From NCBI RefSeq assembly GCF_001428605.1, contig NZ_LMID01000014.1, forward strand, positions 62,972 to 126,971: a DNA stretch of 64,000 nucleotides. Reading direction: 5' to 3'. The number at the start of each line of letters is the position of its first letter. Position 1 is the first letter of the stretch. Source of the DNA: Sphingomonas sp. Root720 (GTDB lineage Bacteria > Pseudomonadota > Alphaproteobacteria > Sphingomonadales > Sphingomonadaceae). Under the pieces are notes generated by a model, which had not been told where the DNA came from, did no database searches, and was given only the letters and a program-made list of their open reading frames with translations. The translations under genes were made by a program, and so were the position numbers. Below, one piece after another: positions 51,748 through 61,189 of the stretch.

Positions 51748-53280
51748 ATGATGCACGAGCTTCCCGATCCAACGCCCAGGCCGCTCGATCATCTGGCGCT
51801 GACCGGCGCCCGCGACGCGCCCGCGCTCGTCGACAAGGCGGGGGTGCTCGATCATGGCGGGCTCGACGCGGCCGTGGGCGCGCTGGCGGCGGCGCTGCTG
51901 GCCAAGGGGCTGCGGCCCGGAGACCGGGTGGCGAGCTGGCTGCCCAAGCAGCGGCTGGCCTGCCTGCTGCCGCTGGCGGCGGCCCGGGCGGCGCTCGTCC
52001 ATGTCCCGGTCAATCCGCTGCTCAAGCATGGGCAGGTCGCCCATATCCTCGCCGACAGCGGCGCGCGCCTGCTGATCGCGGGGCGGGGCCGCGCCGAGAC
52101 GCTCGAGCCCGGAGAGCGGCCCGACGGCTGCGCGCTGCTGGTCGAGGAGGACGAAGGCGCGGCCCTGCTTGGCCATGGCGACCGCCTGCCGCCATCCTCA
52201 GCCGATCCCGATGCGCTGGTGGCGATCCTCTACACCTCGGGATCGACCGGGCAGCCCAAGGGCGTCATGCTCAGCCATGCCAATCTCTGGCTCGGCGCGA
52301 TCGGCGTCGCCCATTATCTCGGCCTCGGCCCGGACGACCGGACGCTCGCCGTGCTGCCGCTCAGCTTCGACTATGGACAGAATCAGCTGCTCTCGACCTG
52401 GGCGGCGGGCGGCTGCGTCCACCCGCTCGACTATCTGACGGCGCGCGACGTCGTCCGTGCGGTCGGGCGGCATCGCATCACCACCCTGGCGGGCGTGCCC
52501 CCGCTGTGGATCCAGCTCGCCGAGGCCGAATGGCCGGCGGAGAGCGTCGCGCCGCTGCGGCGGCTGACCAACACCGGGGGGCGGATGAGCGTGCCGCTGG
52601 TCCGGCGGCTGCGGGCGCTGTTCCCGGCCGCGCGGCTCTTCTCGATGTACGGGCTGACCGAGGCCTTCCGCTCGACCTATCTCGATCCGGCGCTGATCGA
52701 CGACCATCCCGATTCGATCGGCGGCGCGATCCCCTTCGCCGAAGTGCTGGTGGTCCGCCCCGACGGCACGATCGCCGCCGACGGCGAGCCGGGCGAACTG
52801 GTCCATGCCGGACCGCTGGTGGCGCAGGGCTATTGGCGGGACGCCGACCGGACGGCGCAGCGCTTTCGGCCCGCGCCGGCCGCATCGCGCCACGGCGGGA
52901 CCGCGGTGTGGTCGGGCGACACGGTGGTCCGCGACGCGGCCGGTCTGCTGCGCTTCGTCGGCCGCGACGACGAGATGATCAAGAGTTCGGGCAACCGGAT
53001 CAGCCCGACCGAGATCGAGGAGGCGGCGATCGCCAGCGGGGCGGTGGCCGAGGCGGTTGCGCTCGGCATGCCCGACGACCGGCTCGGACAGGTGATCCTC
53101 CTCTACGCCCGGCCGGTCGGACCCGATGCCGGCGAAAGGCTGACCGACTGGTTCCGCCACAACCTGCCGGGCTTCATGCAGCCCGCGCAGGTAATCTGGC
53201 GCGACGACCTGCCCCGCAACGCCAATGGCAAACTCGACCGCACGGCGCTGAAGGCCGAGGCGGCGGAGATGACGGCATGA
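51748..53280 (+). CDS. Acyl-CoA ligase (AMP-forming), exosortase A system-associated
   Basis: 510 residues of the ANL superfamily. The AMP-binding motif ILYTSGSTGQPKGVMLSH lies near residue 160, then SFDYGQNQLLSTWAAGG, MYGLTEAFRSTY, SGDTVVRDAAGLLRFVGRDDEMIKSSGNRISPTEIEE and the terminal catalytic Lys in PRNANGKLDRTAL. The overall pattern is that of the ligase that sits next to ACP and a PLP decarboxylase in XrtA clusters (TIGR03098 type). It probably loads an acyl or amino-acyl group onto ACP or CoA. Start uncertain: ATG 51748, ATG 51751 or GTG 51727. It overlaps the next gene by ATGA. Confidence 0.93.
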   Translation: MMHELPDPTPRPLDHLALTGARDAPALVDKAGVLDHGGLDAAVGALAAALLAKGLRPGDRVASWLPKQRLACLLPLAAARAALVHVPVNPLLKHGQVAHILADSGARLLIAGRGRAETLEPGERPDGCALLVEEDEGAALLGHGDRLPPSSADPDALVAILYTSGSTGQPKGVMLSHANLWLGAIGVAHYLGLGPDDRTLAVLPLSFDYGQNQLLSTWAAGGCVHPLDYLTARDVVRAVGRHRITTLAGVPPLWIQLAEAEWPAESVAPLRRLTNTGGRMSVPLVRRLRALFPAARLFSMYGLTEAFRSTYLDPALIDDHPDSIGGAIPFAEVLVVRPDGTIAADGEPGELVHAGPLVAQGYWRDADRTAQRFRPAPAASRHGGTAVWSGDTVVRDAAGLLRFVGRDDEMIKSSGNRISPTEIEEAAIASGAVAEAVALGMPDDRLGQVILLYARPVGPDAGERLTDWFRHNLPGFMQPAQVIWRDDLPRNANGKLDRTALKAEAAEMTA

Positions 53281-54518
53281 AACCGACCGGACCGATACCC
53301 CCCGATTTCCGCCGGCAGGACGGCGCATTGATGATCGGAGGGCGCAGCGCCGACGACTGGATCGGCATCGCCGGCGACACGCCGCTGTTCGTCTACGATC
53401 TCGCGATCGTCCGCGACCGGATCGCGCGGTTCCGCGCCGCCTTCCCGGGGGTGTCGCTTCATTATGCGGTGAAGGCCAATCCGCATCCGCCACTGGTCGC
53501 GGCGATCGCGTCGCTGGTGGACGGGATCGACGTCGCCTCGGCGGGAGAGGCGAAGCTGGCGCTCGACGCCGGGATGGATGCGCGCCGCATCTCCTTCGCC
53601 GGGCCCGGCAAGCGCGACCGCGAGCTGGAAATGGCGATCGAGGCGGGCGTCACCCTCAACCTGGAATCGGACGGCGAGGCCGATCGCGCGCTGGCCATCG
53701 GGCGCGGCATCGGCCGCACGCCGCGGCTGGCGTTGCGGATCAACCCCGATTTCGAGCTCAAGGGATCGGGGATGAAGATGGGCGGCGGTGCCAAGCCGTT
53801 CGGCGTCGATGCCGATCGCGCCGCCCCGATCGTCCGCCGGATCGTCGAGGCCGGTGCCGTCTATCGGGGCTTGCACATCTTCGCCGGATCGCAGGCGCTC
53901 GATGCCGAGGCGCTGATCGAGGCGCAGCGGTCGGCGCTGGCGCTCGCCGCGCGGGTCAGCGGCGAGGCGGGGATCGCGCCGCCGCACGTCAATCTCGGCG
54001 GCGGTTTCGGCATACCGTATTTCGCCAATGACGCGGCCCTGGACGAAAACAGGGTGGGGATCGCACTATCTGCGGCGCTGGCCGCGCGCGACCCGATCCT
54101 CGCCGACGCAGAATTTACAATAGAATTGGGCCGCTGGCTGGTGGGCGAGGCGGGGGTCTATCTGACCCGCATCGTCGACCGCAAGGCCAGCCATGGCGAG
54201 ACGTTCCTCGTCGTCGACGGGGGATTGCACCACCAGCTGGCGGCCAGCGGGAACTTTGGCACCGTGGTCCGGCGTAACTATCCGATTTCTTTGACGAAAT
54301 ACGCCGATTCCGCTATCGTCGAGGATGTGACGGTGGTGGGCTGTCTCTGCACTCCGATCGATCGGCTCGGCGACCATGTCGGTCTGCCGGAGGCGAAGGT
54401 CGGCGACGTGGTCGCTTTGTTCCTGGCGGGAGCCTATGGGGCCAGTGCCAGCCCGCAGGCTTTCCTCGGCCACCCGCCGTCGCGCGAAATAACGATAGAC
54501 GGGACCCGGATCCTGTGA
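53277..54518 (+). CDS. PLP-dependent decarboxylase, exosortase A system-associated
   Basis: 413 residues of fold-type III PLP decarboxylases (LysA/ODC group). The PLP-binding Lys is in SLHYAVKANPHPPLV (near residue 65), followed by GIDVASAGEAKLAL, ALRINPDFELKGSGMKMGGG, LHIFAGSQ, VNLGGGFGIPYF, ELGRWLVGEAGVYLTRIVDRK and the second-subunit site VVGCLCTPIDRLGD. It matches the decarboxylase associated with exosortase A (TIGR03099 type). Its product may be the amine or amino-acid building block used with the ligase and ACP. It overlaps the ligase by ATGA. Confidence 0.93.
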   Translation: MKPTGPIPPDFRRQDGALMIGGRSADDWIGIAGDTPLFVYDLAIVRDRIARFRAAFPGVSLHYAVKANPHPPLVAAIASLVDGIDVASAGEAKLALDAGMDARRISFAGPGKRDRELEMAIEAGVTLNLESDGEADRALAIGRGIGRTPRLALRINPDFELKGSGMKMGGGAKPFGVDADRAAPIVRRIVEAGAVYRGLHIFAGSQALDAEALIEAQRSALALAARVSGEAGIAPPHVNLGGGFGIPYFANDAALDENRVGIALSAALAARDPILADAEFTIELGRWLVGEAGVYLTRIVDRKASHGETFLVVDGGLHHQLAASGNFGTVVRRNYPISLTKYADSAIVEDVTVVGCLCTPIDRLGDHVGLPEAKVGDVVALFLAGAYGASASPQAFLGHPPSREITIDGTRIL

Positions 54519-54620
54519 TTCTAAGCTTATGTTCATGGATGGTGGAGCATTAGGCGCGACATTGAGTTCACGGGCTCGGGGAAGCTCGTCGCTGGGCCGC
54601 TGGCCCTGGAGGGTATGCGT

Positions 54621-55271
54621 ATGGCCTTTGGTGCTGCAGTGAGGAAGTTCGTCGGAATCCTGGCGGTGGCGGCGATCGTCGCCGCGATGCCGGTCCATGC
54701 CGCCGACAAGGAAAAGGAGCTGCCTCCCGCGCCCTTCGTGCCGGAAAGCGGACCGCCCGGAGCCGACTATACCATCGGCCCGCTCGACGCGCTCACCGTC
54801 TTCGTATGGCGCAACCCCGAGCTGGGCGCACAGGTGCAGGTGCGGCCCGACGGGCGCATCACCCTGCCGCTGATCAGCGACATGGTCGCGGTCGGCAAGA
54901 CCCCCTCGAAGCTCTCGGACGATATCCGCGACGCGCTGTCGACCTACATCACCGACCCGATCGTGTCGGTCATCGTCAATAATTTCTCGGGAACCTTCTC
55001 GCAGCAGATCCGCATCGTCGGCGCCGCGGAAAAGCCTGCCAGCGTCTCCTACCGGTCCGACATGACCCTGCTCGACGCGATGATCGCGGTCGGCGGCCTG
55101 TCGCAGTTCGCGGCGGGAAATCGCGCGAAGCTGATCCGCTACGATCCGGCGACCAAGCGGCAACAGGAATTCCGGCTGCGCATCGACAGCCTGTTGAAGC
55201 GCGGCGACATCAAGGCGAACGTCAAGCTCCAGCCGGGCGATGTGATCATCATCCCCGAGAGCGTGTTCTAG
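54621..55271 (+). CDS. Exopolysaccharide outer-membrane export protein (Wza-like, XrtA type)
   Basis: 216 residues. The signal peptide (KFVGILAVAAIVAAMPVHAAD) lacks a lipobox Cys, so it is not a lipoprotein like Wza. Then DYTIGPLDALTVFVWRNPELGAQVQVRPDGRITLPLI is the poly-export domain, followed by an SLBB-like part (IRIVGAAEKPASVSYRSDMTLLDAMIAVGGLSQFA) and VKLQPGDVIIIPES. GGAGGG at 54608-54613 is seven bases from ATG 54621 and only one base from ATG 54615, so the second ATG is the likely start. First gene of the plus-strand EPS operon. Confidence 0.93.
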   Translation: MAFGAAVRKFVGILAVAAIVAAMPVHAADKEKELPPAPFVPESGPPGADYTIGPLDALTVFVWRNPELGAQVQVRPDGRITLPLISDMVAVGKTPSKLSDDIRDALSTYITDPIVSVIVNNFSGTFSQQIRIVGAAEKPASVSYRSDMTLLDAMIAVGGLSQFAAGNRAKLIRYDPATKRQQEFRLRIDSLLKRGDIKANVKLQPGDVIIIPESVF

Positions 55272-55303
55272 GATCGGAACCGTGGGGGCGACGAACTAGA
55301 TCG

Positions 55304-56824
55304 ATGGAAGCCATCTACACCGAGATCAGGATCGCCCTGTACGCGATCTGGCGGATGCGCTGGCTGGCGCTCGCTGTCGCCTGGGGCTTCTGCCTTATCG
55401 GTTGGGTGATGGTGATGCGCGTGCCCGCGGCCTATGAGAGCAGCGCGCGCGTCCAGGTCCAGGTCAAGTCGCTGTTCGCCGACGGGGCCGCAGGCGACAT
55501 GCAGAAGAATGTCGACCGGGTCCGCCAGTCGCTGACCTCGACCGAGATACTGAAACGGGTGGTCCGCACCGTTTCCAACGGCGAGCGGCCGCTGACCTCC
55601 TATGAGGCGCTGTCGCTGATCGGCGCGCTGCGCGGCGGCATCTCGATCACCGCCCAGGGCGAAGACCTGCTCGAGATCAAGACGCGGATCAGCCTGAAGA
55701 GCATCTCGGAGCAGCAGACCGCCTTCATCGCGCGCAACGTCACCCAGAAGCTGATCGAGATATTCATCCAGGAGAATGTGATCGGCAGCAAGGCGAACAA
55801 CGCCGAGACGCTGACCTTCCTCGACCAGGAACTGGCCCGCCGTGCGAAGGAGCTGACCGACGTCGACCGCCGGCGCGCGAAGATCACCCAGGACACGCTC
55901 GGTTCGCTGCCCGGTTCGGGCACGCTGGACCAGCGGATGGACGCGGCGCGCAACGAGATGGTCAACCTCGAATCGGGCCTGATGCAGGCGCGCAGCGCGC
56001 TGGCCGCGATGAACGGCCAGATTGCCGCCACCCCCGCACAGATCCCGGCGGGCGGCGTGGGGATCGATTCGCTCGACCAGCGCATCGGCACGCTCGAGGG
56101 CCAGCTGTCGGAGGCGATCTCGCGGGGGTGGACCGAAAAGCATCCCGACGTCATCGCAATCCGCGCCCAGCTCGCTCAGTTGCGTGCCGAAAAGGCGCGC
56201 GGCGGCAGCCGATCGGTGCCGATGGCGCCCAATCCCGTCTACGTCTCGCTCAAGTCGATGCAGGCCGAACGCGAGGGCAATGTCGCGGCGCTCCAGGCGC
56301 GCAAGTCGCAGCTCGAGGGCGCGGTGAACATGATCGCGCAGCGCCAGTTCGCCGCTCCGGTGGCCCAGATCGATCAGGCGCGGCTGGACCGCGATTACGA
56401 CGTGCTCAAGGAGCAATACAACAAGCTGCTGGCCCAGCGCGAATCCGCCAAGCTGCGGTCCGACGCGACCGGCAAGACCGACGGCGTCCAGTTTCGCGTG
56501 ATCGACCAGCCGTCGCTGCCGCGCCAGCCGGCCGCCCCCAACCGGACGATGCTGCTCACCGCGGTGCTGGTGGCCGGGATCGTCATCGGTTCGGGCGTGG
56601 CCTTCGCCAAAAGCCAGCTCTCCAGCGTCTATACGACCACCCAGCAACTGGCGAAGGCCAGCGGCCTGCCGGTGCTGGGATCGATTTCGGAGGTGATCAC
56701 CGCCGACGCGCGGGTGATCCGCCGCAAGCAGATGATGTGGTTCTCCTCGGCGGCGGCGGGCTTGCCGGGCATGTTCATGCTGCTGATGTTGATCGAGTTC
56801 GTCAAACGCATCATGGTGCCCTGA
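55304..56824 (+). CDS. Polysaccharide chain-length determinant (Wzz/GumC-like), XrtA type
   Basis: 506 residues with a membrane segment near the N-terminus (LALAVAWGFCLIGWVMVM, about 21-38), AAYESSARVQVQVKSLFADG, a long coiled-coil periplasmic part, the family block GWTEKHPDVIAIRAQL, and the Pro-rich VIDQPSLPRQPAAPNRTM preceding the second membrane segment (LLTAVLVAGIVIGSGVAFA). A third hydrophobic stretch lies at the C-terminus. The kinase is a separate protein, next gene. It sets chain length and couples assembly to Wza-type export. Confidence 0.93.
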   Translation: MEAIYTEIRIALYAIWRMRWLALAVAWGFCLIGWVMVMRVPAAYESSARVQVQVKSLFADGAAGDMQKNVDRVRQSLTSTEILKRVVRTVSNGERPLTSYEALSLIGALRGGISITAQGEDLLEIKTRISLKSISEQQTAFIARNVTQKLIEIFIQENVIGSKANNAETLTFLDQELARRAKELTDVDRRRAKITQDTLGSLPGSGTLDQRMDAARNEMVNLESGLMQARSALAAMNGQIAATPAQIPAGGVGIDSLDQRIGTLEGQLSEAISRGWTEKHPDVIAIRAQLAQLRAEKARGGSRSVPMAPNPVYVSLKSMQAEREGNVAALQARKSQLEGAVNMIAQRQFAAPVAQIDQARLDRDYDVLKEQYNKLLAQRESAKLRSDATGKTDGVQFRVIDQPSLPRQPAAPNRTMLLTAVLVAGIVIGSGVAFAKSQLSSVYTTTQQLAKASGLPVLGSISEVITADARVIRRKQMMWFSSAAAGLPGMFMLLMLIEFVKRIMVP

Positions 56825-56828
56825 CGCT

Positions 56829-57947
56829 ATGGATGGACAGGACGACAGCGGCAAGCCGCCGCCCCGGAAGCGCAAGCGCCGCGGTTCGCTGATCGAGCGG
56901 GCCGGTTCGGTCTATGACTTCGAAGCCGTGCTGCGCGCCCGGGTCGTGATGCCGGACGGCGGTGGCGGCGGGGCGCCGATCATCGACGTGCCGCTGAGCC
57001 CGTCACAGGCGCCTCTGCAGCCGGCCCAGTCGCAACCCCAGGCGCCGGAGCCGCTGCCCTATGCGGCGCTCGACACCGGGCGGAGCATCGCCGGGACGGG
57101 TGCGCCGCCTCCACCGCCCGCCCTGGCCGAGGCTGGGGGGGCTGCGCTGGTGCCGCCCGCCACGCCGCCGCTCGCCGGCCGGGATGGCGGCACCGCGCTG
57201 CCCGCGCCCGATATCGTCTATCGCACCGCCAAGGTGAATCGCGCCGACCTGATCGACCAGGGCTTCGTGATGCCCGACGCGGCGATAACGGCGCTCGCCG
57301 AGGAGTTCCGCATCGTCAAGCGGACCCTGCTGCTCAACGCGATCGGACCGACCGCGCTGCCCAACGGGCGCCGCATCCTGATCTGCTCGGCCCAGGCGAA
57401 CGAGGGCAAGACCTTCTGCGCGGTCAACCTCGCGCTGTCGATGGCGAACGAGCGCGACATCGAGGTGCTCCTGATCGACGGCGACTTCGCCAAGCCGACC
57501 GTGCTGTCGACGCTGGGCATCGAGGGGCCGGTCGGCCTGATGGACGCGCTCGCCGATCCCGACATCGACGTCGAGACGCTGGTGATCAAGACCGACGTCG
57601 GCAACCTCTCGGTGCTGCCCTCGGGCAAATATACCAACGAGGCGACCGAGCTGATCGCCGCCGACCGTACCCGCACGATCATCGAACGGCTGTCGTCCAA
57701 GGGCAATCGGATCATCCTGTTCGACAGTCCGCCCGCGCTGGCCGCGTCGCCGGCGTCGGTGCTGGCCTATCATGTCGGTCAGGTGCTGCTCGTCGTGCGT
57801 GCCGACAAGACGGCGGAGGCCGAACTGCGCGACGCGGTGCTGCTGCTCGGCGGCTGCGAGGAGATCCAGCTGCTCCTCAACGGCGCGCGCTTCGCGCCCA
57901 ACGCCCGCCGGTTCGGCAGCTACTACGGATATGAAGCGCCGCGATGA
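56829..57947 (+). CDS. XrtA-associated tyrosine autokinase (BY-kinase)
   Basis: 372 residues. The N-terminal 130 residues are disordered and Pro/Ala-rich after a basic start. The kinase domain has FRIVKRTLLLNA, Walker A SAQANEGKTFCAVNLALS near 190-207 (the Pro usually at QPNEGK is Ala), Walker A' VLLIDGDFAKPTVLSTLG, PSGKYTNEATELI and Walker B IILFDSPPALA. The C-terminus ends in GSYYGYEAPR, a short Tyr cluster for autophosphorylation. It overlaps the next gene by ATGA and works with the chain-length protein upstream, four bases away. Confidence 0.93.
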   Translation: MDGQDDSGKPPPRKRKRRGSLIERAGSVYDFEAVLRARVVMPDGGGGGAPIIDVPLSPSQAPLQPAQSQPQAPEPLPYAALDTGRSIAGTGAPPPPPALAEAGGAALVPPATPPLAGRDGGTALPAPDIVYRTAKVNRADLIDQGFVMPDAAITALAEEFRIVKRTLLLNAIGPTALPNGRRILICSAQANEGKTFCAVNLALSMANERDIEVLLIDGDFAKPTVLSTLGIEGPVGLMDALADPDIDVETLVIKTDVGNLSVLPSGKYTNEATELIAADRTRTIIERLSSKGNRIILFDSPPALAASPASVLAYHVGQVLLVVRADKTAEAELRDAVLLLGGCEEIQLLLNGARFAPNARRFGSYYGYEAPR

Positions 57948-59554
57948 GCAGCGCCACATCGCGAATCCTGCTGGGTCTCTTCGCCGGAGGGGCTGCTTGC
58001 GGCGTGGCCCGTGCCGATCGGCCGGAGATCGGCGCCTTCATCGACACGCAGCAGGTCGCCGAGACGCAGCTGCATGGACCGGGCGAGGACGACGTCACCT
58101 ATACCGAGGTCTCGGGCACGCTGACCGCCCAGATCAAGAACCGCCGCATCGTGGCGTCGGGCACCTACCGGCTTTCCTACCGCATGCCCGAGATGGGCGA
58201 CGTGGGGAAGAACTTCAACCAGGACGGGCTGATGCGGTTGCAGGCCAACCTCATCGACGAGTGGCTGACGATGGAAACGGGGGCCATCATCACCCGGAGC
58301 CGCGTCGATGCGACCGGCGCGGCGCCGCAGTTCAATGTCGGCGATCCGCAGAATCTGGCGCAGACCTATTCGGCCTTCGTGCAGCCGACGATCTCGCATC
58401 GGCTGGGGGACGTGAGCGTCGGGCTGAGCTATCGCTACGCCTATACGCGCAACGAGACGACCCAGGACGCTCCCCCCGCCACCGGCCCGATCAACGACCG
58501 GTTCGACAGCTCCAAGGCGCAGCGGGTGACGCTGGACCTGGGGATGGATCCGGGCGCCCTTCCGTTCGGATGGAAGGTCGCGTCCGAATATCGCCACGAG
58601 GACACCACCAACCTGGCCGAGAATTTCCGGTCCTTCAACGTGATCGGCGAGGTCCGCCTTCCGCTGTCGAGCGAGCCGATCGCGCTGGTCGCGAGCGGAG
58701 GGTACGAACAGGTCCGGACCTCGGAACGTTCGGCGCTGCTCGACCCGGTCACGGGCTTTCCGGTGCGCGGCAAGGGCGGCAGGTTCGTCGTCGACCCCGC
58801 GAGTCCGCGCTTCCTGACCTATGACGTATCCGGCCTGATCGCCAATGCGGGCGTCATCTGGAAGCCCAGCCGGCGCACCCGCATGGAAGCGCGCGTCGGC
58901 CGCCGCTATGGCGACCTGTCCGTCACCGGCCTGGTCGAGATGCGGCCGGACGAGCGATCGGGCCTGACCTTCATCGTCAGCGACAGGGTGGAGAGCTTCG
59001 GCCAGGGACTATCGGATGGGCTGGCCGGGACGTCGCCGGCGATTGATGTCGGCCAGGTCGATCCGGCCAGTTCCTATCAGCAATGTCTGTTCGGCAAGAC
59101 CAAGGGTTCGGGACAGTGCGTGAACGGCGCGCTGGGCCAGGCATCGGCGAACAGCTACCGCGAGCGGGCAGCGAACATCATTTTCATGCGCGCCATGCGG
59201 ATCTGGACCTTCAGCGGTTCGTTAGGCTATTCGCGCCGGGACTATATCGACAATCCCAATTCCCCGGTTTCACTCGACGGCGTGGTCGACCAGAGCTTCT
59301 TCGCCAACATGACGTTCGGCCGGCCGCTCAGCCGCACCTCGGGGCTGTCCTTTTCTTTTAGCGGCAATTTGTTTAAGAATGGGCAGGTCGGAGCAGCTGA
59401 TGTGATGTCTGGATCGTTCAGCACCAGTTACTATCAAAGCTTCGGACGTGGTATACGGATGCAGGCAAGCGTCGCGGTGGATGGGTCGAAGCAGGATGGG
59501 ACAACGGCCGATGTATCGGGGCGTGCGCGGCTTGGTTTGCAGTATCGGTTTTGA
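57944..59554 (+). CDS. Outer-membrane beta-barrel protein, PEP-CTERM system-associated (TIGR03016 type)
   Basis: 536 residues with an N-terminal signal (LLGLFAGGAACGVARA). Many alternating polar/hydrophobic strands with aromatic girdles follow (for example YRLSYRMPEM, VSVGLSYRYAYTRNET, VIWKPSRRTRMEARVGRRYG), and the C-terminus is GRARLGLQYRF, ending in Phe as barrel proteins do. The position after the tyrosine kinase and before the ExeA-like ATPase matches the family regularly seen in XrtA loci. Its role in polysaccharide passage or anchoring is unproven. Confidence 0.88.
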   Translation: MSSATSRILLGLFAGGAACGVARADRPEIGAFIDTQQVAETQLHGPGEDDVTYTEVSGTLTAQIKNRRIVASGTYRLSYRMPEMGDVGKNFNQDGLMRLQANLIDEWLTMETGAIITRSRVDATGAAPQFNVGDPQNLAQTYSAFVQPTISHRLGDVSVGLSYRYAYTRNETTQDAPPATGPINDRFDSSKAQRVTLDLGMDPGALPFGWKVASEYRHEDTTNLAENFRSFNVIGEVRLPLSSEPIALVASGGYEQVRTSERSALLDPVTGFPVRGKGGRFVVDPASPRFLTYDVSGLIANAGVIWKPSRRTRMEARVGRRYGDLSVTGLVEMRPDERSGLTFIVSDRVESFGQGLSDGLAGTSPAIDVGQVDPASSYQQCLFGKTKGSGQCVNGALGQASANSYRERAANIIFMRAMRIWTFSGSLGYSRRDYIDNPNSPVSLDGVVDQSFFANMTFGRPLSRTSGLSFSFSGNLFKNGQVGAADVMSGSFSTSYYQSFGRGIRMQASVAVDGSKQDGTTADVSGRARLGLQYRF

Positions 59555-59592
59555 AATGCGGCATCGCTGCCTGTCCAGGCGGGAGGGTCGAT

Positions 59593-61182
59593 TTGGATCA
59601 TGACCCCTACGGTCTGACCGACCGGCCTTTCCAGCTCACTCCGGACCCGCGCTTCTATTTCGAGAGCGCCACCCACCGCAAGGCGATGACCTATCTGGGC
59701 TACGGCCTTGCGCAGGGCGAGGGTTTCATCGTCGTCACGGGCGAGGTCGGGACCGGCAAGACGATGCTGGTCGGCCGCCTGATGGCGACGATCGACCGCT
59801 CGCGGCTGACCGCCATCAACCTGGTCTCGACCCAGCTCGAGGGCGAGGACATCCTGCGGATCGTCGCGCTCGCGCTCGGCATCGCCACCGACGTCGCCGC
59901 CAAGGGGCAACTGCTCGCCCGGATCGAGCGCTTCCTCCATGAACAGGCGCGCGGCGGCAAGCGAACCCTGCTGATCGTCGACGAGGCGCAGAACCTGCCG
60001 ATCTCGGCGCTCGAAGAACTGCGCATGCTGTCGAACTTCCAATATGGCGGGCAGGCGCTGCTCCAGATATTTCTGCTCGGCCAGCCCGAATTCCGTGATG
60101 CGCTGGCCCAGCCGCGCTTCGAACAGCTGCGCCAGCGCGTGATCGCCACCCACCATCTGACCGCGATGGGCGCGGACGAGGTGGCGCCCTACATCATGCA
60201 CCGGCTGGCCTGCGCCGGCTGGAAGGGCACGCCGCGCTTCACGCAGGACGCCTATGAGACCTTCCACCGCCTGTCGGGCGGCATCCCGCGCCGGTTGAAC
60301 ATGCTGGCGGGACGCGTGATGCTGCAGGGCGCGATCGAGCGGCTGATCGATATCGACGGCGAGGTGGTCGAGGATGTCGCCGCCGATCTGGCGAGCGAGA
60401 GCATCATGCCCGCCGCCGGCCCCCAGCCGCTGGCGCGGGCGATGCCGATCATGCCCGAGGCGATGCCGCAGCCGTCCGCCTATCTGGCGCCGGTCGAGCC
60501 GGCTGCTGCGCCGGAGCCGCAATGGTCGCCCGCCCCGGTCGAGCCAGAGCCGCCGCAATGGGCGCCGCCGCCCGCCGCCGCGTCGCAGGCGGTACAGGTC
60601 GAGCCGAACCGAGGCGCCGCCGCGCCGTCCTATACCAGCTACGCGCCCGACGAGGAGGACGAGCCGGCTCCGCCGCCCGCCGATCCGTTCGCCGCACTCG
60701 CGGCCAATATTCCGCCGCCGTCGATCGCACAGCCCCCTCGCTATGACGGCTATGTGCCGCCCCAGGCGGCGGCGCCGCCGCCGATCGTCCCGCCCCGGCC
60801 CCCGCTGCGGGCCGTGGACGCCGATCCGGCGGTCGCGCCGGCCCCGGTCCATGCCGCCGCGCCGCCGCCCATATTCGCGCCGGCGCCCGAGACCTACGCG
60901 CCGCCGGTCCAGCCCGCCTATCAGCCGCCGCTGGCGGAAGCGTCGCCGGCGCCGGTACCTGCCCCGCCCCATCCCGCCGCCGCGGTGCCCGATCCGGCGG
61001 TGGCCGACTATGCCGCGCGCAACGCCGCGCTCGAGGCCCGGCTGGCCGAGCAGGAGGCGATGCTGCGGCGGACCCTGTCGTTGCTGGTCGAACTGGTCGA
61101 GACCGATCCGCTGCTGCCCGGGAACTCGCGGCCCGGCGATCCACGAGGCAGCGGCGATGGCGGCAACCAGGACGCGGCCTGA
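59593..61182 (+). CDS. XrtA-associated ATPase (ExeA-like AAA) with long Pro-rich tail
   Basis: About 529 residues. YGLTDRPFQLTPDPRFYFES is the typical N-terminus, Walker A is GEVGTGKTMLVG near residues 53-64, Walker B is TLLIVDEAQNLP, and LSGGIPRRLNMLAGR is the sensor part. After residue 280 the protein becomes Pro/Ala-rich for about 200 residues, ending in a short coiled coil (EARLAEQEAMLRRTLSLLVELVE). The TTG at 59593 with GGGAGGG upstream is preferred over the in-frame TTG at 59551, since it starts at the conserved family residues. It belongs to the TIGR03015-type ATPase found in PEP-CTERM loci. Confidence 0.92.
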   Translation: MDHDPYGLTDRPFQLTPDPRFYFESATHRKAMTYLGYGLAQGEGFIVVTGEVGTGKTMLVGRLMATIDRSRLTAINLVSTQLEGEDILRIVALALGIATDVAAKGQLLARIERFLHEQARGGKRTLLIVDEAQNLPISALEELRMLSNFQYGGQALLQIFLLGQPEFRDALAQPRFEQLRQRVIATHHLTAMGADEVAPYIMHRLACAGWKGTPRFTQDAYETFHRLSGGIPRRLNMLAGRVMLQGAIERLIDIDGEVVEDVAADLASESIMPAAGPQPLARAMPIMPEAMPQPSAYLAPVEPAAAPEPQWSPAPVEPEPPQWAPPPAAASQAVQVEPNRGAAAPSYTSYAPDEEDEPAPPPADPFAALAANIPPPSIAQPPRYDGYVPPQAAAPPPIVPPRPPLRAVDADPAVAPAPVHAAAPPPIFAPAPETYAPPVQPAYQPPLAEASPAPVPAPPHPAAAVPDPAVADYAARNAALEARLAEQEAMLRRTLSLLVELVETDPLLPGNSRPGDPRGSGDGGNQDAA

Positions 61183-61189
61183 TCGCATC

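Noticed and set aside
60374-61189. N-terminal extension of the deacetylase frame
   Set aside because: Arg/Pro-rich stretch in another frame of the ATPase tail. The deacetylase motifs begin only after ATG 61190.
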